Shown one piece after another: positions 6,247-8,988 of a stretch of DNA of 8,988 nt. The position numbers and the translations under genes were made by a program. The notes under the pieces were generated by a model. That model saw nothing but the letters and a program-made list of their open reading frames with translations. It searched no databases and was not told the origin of the DNA. This stretch comes from Phenylobacterium aquaticum (GTDB taxonomy: Bacteria > Pseudomonadota > Alphaproteobacteria > Caulobacterales > Caulobacteraceae): NCBI RefSeq assembly GCF_947378715.1, contig NZ_CANCLE010000156.1, positions 1 to 8,988 on the forward strand, given 5' to 3'. Each line of letters begins with the position of its first letter. The first letter of the stretch is position 1.

Positions 6247-7212
6247 ATGACCGAATTTTCGATGATCGACGCCGGCGAGCTGAAGCTGCGCGCCGTGATC
6301 CAGGGGCAGGGGCCGCTGGTCATCATGGTCCATGGGTTCCCCGAGAGCTGGTACAGCTGGCGCCATCAGATCGGGCCGGTGGCCGAGGCCGGCTTCACCG
6401 CCTGCGCCATCGACGTGCGGGGCTATGGCGGCTCCGACAAGCCGCATCCGGTGGACGCCTATTCCCTCGCCCACATGGCCAATGACCTGGTCGGCGTCGC
6501 CGACGCCCTGCAGCCGGGCCAGCCCGCGATCCTGCTCGGCCACGACTGGGGCGCGCCGATCGTCTGGAACACGGCGCTCACCCGGCCAGACAAGTTCCGC
6601 GCCGTGGGCGCCCTGTCGGTGCCGCATCTGGGGGTCGGGACACGGTCATTCCGCGAGGTGTTCGACGCGCTGTTCACCGCCAAGAACCGCTTCTTCTACC
6701 AGGCCTATTTTCAGAAGGAGGGAGTGGCGGAAGCCGAGCTGGAGGCCAATCCCCGCGATTTCCTTCGCAAGTTCTACTACGCCATTTCCGGAGACGCGCC
6801 GGACGGGACCTGGCCCAACAACAAGACCGCCGACGCCAAGTTGCTGGAGGGGCTGGTCGATCCCGACCCGTTCCCCGCCTGGCTGACCGCCGCCGACCTC
6901 GACTACTATGTCGACGAATTCACGGCGTCGGGCTTCCGCGGCCCGATCAATCGCTACCGCAATCACGACCTGGACTTCGACTGGCAGCAGCAGTTCAAGG
7001 ATCGCAAGATCGAGCAGCCGGCGCTGTTCATCGCCGGCAATCGGGACCTGGCCTTCAACATGCTGGGCGGGGCTGATCCGATCGAGTTGATGCGGCTGCA
7101 GGTCCCGCACCTGCAGGTCGCCGAGGTGCTGGACGGCTGCGGCCACTGGACCCAGCAGGAGCGGCCCGCCGAGGTGAACGCCCTGCTGATCCCCTGGCTC
7201 AAGGCCCTGTGA
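6247..7212 (+). CDS. Soluble epoxide hydrolase (alpha/beta-hydrolase fold)
   Basis: The 321-residue product should open epoxides to diols through a covalent ester intermediate in the cytoplasm. The catalytic set of soluble epoxide hydrolases is complete: oxyanion motif HGFPE (29-33), nucleophile D100 in GHDWGA, cap-domain tyrosines Y151 (FFYQAYFQKEG) and Y237 (INRYRNHD), charge-relay D267 (AGNRDLAF) and H300 (GCGHWTQQE). The cap stretch SGFRGPINRYRN and the lid AYFQKEGVAEAELE look very much like the C-terminal domain of mammalian sEH. No signal peptide is seen. ATG 6247 is preferred over the in-frame ATG 6226 because GGAGGA (6238-6243) lies just before it, though the spacing is short. It starts 55 nt after rodA and may be read through from it, but its role is unrelated to wall synthesis. 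The natural substrate is unknown; a dehalogenase is less likely given the two tyrosines. Confidence 0.9.
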   Translation: MTEFSMIDAGELKLRAVIQGQGPLVIMVHGFPESWYSWRHQIGPVAEAGFTACAIDVRGYGGSDKPHPVDAYSLAHMANDLVGVADALQPGQPAILLGHDWGAPIVWNTALTRPDKFRAVGALSVPHLGVGTRSFREVFDALFTAKNRFFYQAYFQKEGVAEAELEANPRDFLRKFYYAISGDAPDGTWPNNKTADAKLLEGLVDPDPFPAWLTAADLDYYVDEFTASGFRGPINRYRNHDLDFDWQQQFKDRKIEQPALFIAGNRDLAFNMLGGADPIELMRLQVPHLQVAEVLDGCGHWTQQERPAEVNALLIPWLKAL

Positions 7213-7316
7213 CGGCCGGGTGTCACTGTCCGGCTTGCCAAACCTAGGGTAAGGGCGGTCATCCTTCGGCAAATCACAGGGCTCCCGTCAGAGGGGCCCG
7301 CCGGAGGAGAGACACC
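7213..7316 (+). promoter_or_regulatory. Leader of the acyl-CoA synthetase gene with a hairpin beside the ribosome binding site
   Basis: This 104-nt gap separates the epoxide hydrolase from the synthetase. GGGCTCC (7279-7285) pairs with GGGGCCC (7293-7299), seven pairs including one G-U, around a 7-nt loop. The strong ribosome binding site GGAGGAGA (7303-7310) begins 4 nt after the stem, so it stays exposed in this fold. I see no convincing promoter: TTGCCA at 7235-7240 has no good -10 partner. The stem GCCGG (7215-7219) with CCGGC (7230-7234) has no U-tract and is not a clear terminator. Confidence 0.3.
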
Positions 7317-8988
7317 ATGACCCCCGCGGACGATCAGGCCGCCGTGCGCGTCGCCGCCCCGCCCTTCAAGCCGCTTGCCCAGAAGCCGCCGTCGGTGACG
7401 GTGGAGCATCGGGCCGATGGCTCGATCCTGGTGACCTCAAAGCACGCGCCCGCCGAGGGGCCGCGCTCCATCGCCCAGCTGCTCGCCGACCGCGCCGCCG
7501 CCCACCCGGACCGGCCCTATCTGCATCAGCGCGAGCCGGGGCACGGACCCTGGCGCGGGGTGACCTATGGCCAGGCCAAGCAGGCCGCCGACTCCATCGC
7601 CCAATGGCTGATCGACCAGGGGCTGACCGCCCGCGACAGTGTCATGGTGCTGTCCGGCAACGGCCTGGACCACGGCCTCCTGATGCTGGGCAGCTATACG
7701 GCCGGCGTGCCGATCGCTCCGATCAGCCCGGCCTACAGCCTGATCTCCACCGACCACGCCAAGCTGAAGCACTGCTTCGCCACCGTGCGGCCCAAGGTGA
7801 TCTACGCCCAGGATGGGGCGATGTTCGCCCGCGCCTTCGAAACCCTGCGCGCGCTGGACCCCACTCTGATCTTCGTGGTCTCCGACCATGCCGGCGAGGG
7901 GATGACCGACTTCACCGAGCTGATGAGCGTCAAGCCGATGCCGGCGGTGGAAGCCTCCCGCGCCCGGCTGGGCCATGACCACGTCGCCAAGTACCTGTTC
8001 ACCTCCGGCTCGACCGGCATGCCCAAGGGCGTACCCCAGACCCATGGCATGATGGCCGGGGTGATCGCCGGCCAGGAGGGGCTGCGCACCGAATGGCCGG
8101 AGGAGGGCGAGGTCACCCAGTCGCTGGAGTGGATGCCCTGGAGCCATATCTCGGCCGGCAATATCAGCTTCAACGGCGTCCTCTGGGGCGGGGGCTCGCT
8201 CTATCTGGACGAGGGCAAGCCGATCCCCGGCATGTTCGAGACCACGATCAAGAACCTCTATGACGTCTCGCCGGCGGTGTTCGGCTCGGCGCCGATCGCC
8301 TTCGCCATGCTGGCCGAGGCCATGGAGAAGGACCCGATCCTGCGCGCCTCCTTCTTCAAGAACCTGAAATATATGGGCTATGGCGGCGCGACCCTGTCCA
8401 ACGACATCTATGACCGCATGCAAGCGCTGGCCATCGCCGAGACCGGCCACCGCATGCCGCTGACCACCATGTATGGCGCGACAGAGACCCAAGGCATCAC
8501 CGTGGTCCACTGGGCGACCGAGCGGGTCGGCCTGGTCGGCCTGCCGCTGCCTGGGATCACCCTCAAGCTCGTGCCCAACGGTGGCAAGCTGGAGGTGCGG
8601 GTCAAGGGCCCGACCGTCACCACCGGCTATCACAACGATCCGACCAAGACCGCAGAAGCCTTTGACGAGGAAGGCTTCTACAAGCTGGGCGACGCCGCCA
8701 AGTTCCTGAATCCCGACGATCCCAATGAGGGCCTGGTGTTCGACGGCCGGGTCACCGAGGACTTCAAGCTGGACAGCGGCACCTGGGTGTCGGTCGGCAC
8801 CCTGCGGCCCGACGTCGTCGCCGCCGCGACCCCCTATCTGCAGGACGCGGTGATCGCCGGCCAGGACAAGCCGTTCATCGGCGTGCTCGCCTGGCCCTCC
8901 GCCGCCGGCATGGCTGCGGCCGCCGCCGCGCCAGGGGAGGGGACGCCGCTGGAGAAGCTGAGCGCGCTGGTCGCCGACAAGCTTGCGG
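7317..8988 (+). CDS. Feruloyl-CoA synthase-like acyl-CoA synthetase, 3' end outside the window
   Basis: This adenylate-forming (ANL superfamily) enzyme would activate a carboxylic acid with ATP and join it to CoA. The visible part is 557 codons, and the frame is still open at the right edge; the family is usually somewhat over 600 residues. Motifs are the phosphate loop T229-SGSTGMPKG, Y386-G-A-T-E390, and GD458-459 followed by DGRVTEDFKLDSGTWVSVG (476-494). That last stretch, in place of the usual GRxKxxIxxxGxxV hinge, is typical of the feruloyl-CoA synthase group, which activates ferulate and related hydroxycinnamates or other bulky acids. ATG 7317 has an excellent GGAGG 9 nt upstream. The C-terminal catalytic lysine would lie beyond the window. 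No enoyl-CoA hydratase or vanillin dehydrogenase gene is visible, so the ferulate substrate is not confirmed. Confidence 0.88.
   Translation, partial: MTPADDQAAVRVAAPPFKPLAQKPPSVTVEHRADGSILVTSKHAPAEGPRSIAQLLADRAAAHPDRPYLHQREPGHGPWRGVTYGQAKQAADSIAQWLIDQGLTARDSVMVLSGNGLDHGLLMLGSYTAGVPIAPISPAYSLISTDHAKLKHCFATVRPKVIYAQDGAMFARAFETLRALDPTLIFVVSDHAGEGMTDFTELMSVKPMPAVEASRARLGHDHVAKYLFTSGSTGMPKGVPQTHGMMAGVIAGQEGLRTEWPEEGEVTQSLEWMPWSHISAGNISFNGVLWGGGSLYLDEGKPIPGMFETTIKNLYDVSPAVFGSAPIAFAMLAEAMEKDPILRASFFKNLKYMGYGGATLSNDIYDRMQALAIAETGHRMPLTTMYGATETQGITVVHWATERVGLVGLPLPGITLKLVPNGGKLEVRVKGPTVTTGYHNDPTKTAEAFDEEGFYKLGDAAKFLNPDDPNEGLVFDGRVTEDFKLDSGTWVSVGTLRPDVVAAATPYLQDAVIAGQDKPFIGVLAWPSAAGMAAAAAAPGEGTPLEKLSALVADKLA

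Noticed and set aside
4824..6326. A 500-codon minus-strand open frame opposite mrdA and rodA
   Set aside because: Its composition (His, Gln, Arg and Gly-rich) is a mirror of the rodA codons, and no domain or ribosome binding site is visible.
7215..7234. GCCGG/CCGGC inverted repeat just after the epoxide hydrolase stop
   Set aside because: Five base pairs, 10-nt loop and no U-tract, so not a convincing terminator.
7437..8633. A 398-codon minus-strand open frame opposite the acyl-CoA synthetase
   Set aside because: Composition is that of an antisense shadow; the + strand frame carries clear ANL motifs throughout.

Overview
The window is a GC-rich stretch from an alphaproteobacterium, most likely of the Caulobacterales (Caulobacter/Phenylobacterium type). 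The evidence is the strong preference for G or C at third codon positions, an MreB that reads almost exactly like the Caulobacter crescentus protein (347 residues, as I remember it), the gene order mreB-mreC-mreD-PBP2-rodA, and GANTC (CcrM-type) sites clustered upstream of mreB. All genes are on the + strand.

Region 1 (1-266) is the control region and leader of the mreB operon. It holds three GANTC sites in 34 bp, a plausible housekeeping promoter (TTGCCG, 18 bp, TATTAT), and a C-rich, G-poor leader of about 180 nt. No gene is visible in it.

Region 2 (267-6191) is the complete elongasome (Rod complex) operon: mreB (actin-like filament), mreC (periplasmic scaffold), mreD (membrane partner), mrdA/PBP2 (transpeptidase) and rodA (SEDS glycosyltransferase). 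Together they build the lateral peptidoglycan wall and set rod shape. mreB and mreC are separated by 59 nt that can fold into a terminator-like hairpin or into an alternative hairpin covering the mreC ribosome binding site. The remaining genes are packed tightly: mreC/mreD overlap as TTGA, mrdA/rodA overlap as ATGA, and a possible 16-codon mini-ORF bridges the 30-nt mreD-mrdA gap.

Region 3 (6192-8988) holds two genes unrelated to the cell wall: a complete soluble epoxide hydrolase with all five expected catalytic residues, and the first 557 codons of a feruloyl-CoA synthase-like acyl-CoA synthetase that runs off the right edge. They look like catabolic genes that happen to follow the shape operon.

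I see no novel multi-gene system, no mobile element, no CRISPR array and no RNA gene. The second-look items are regulatory: the GANTC cluster and C-rich leader of mreB, the mreB-mreC attenuator-like structure, the mini-ORF before mrdA, a twin-arginine-like motif at the PBP2 N-terminus, and a hairpin beside the synthetase ribosome binding site.
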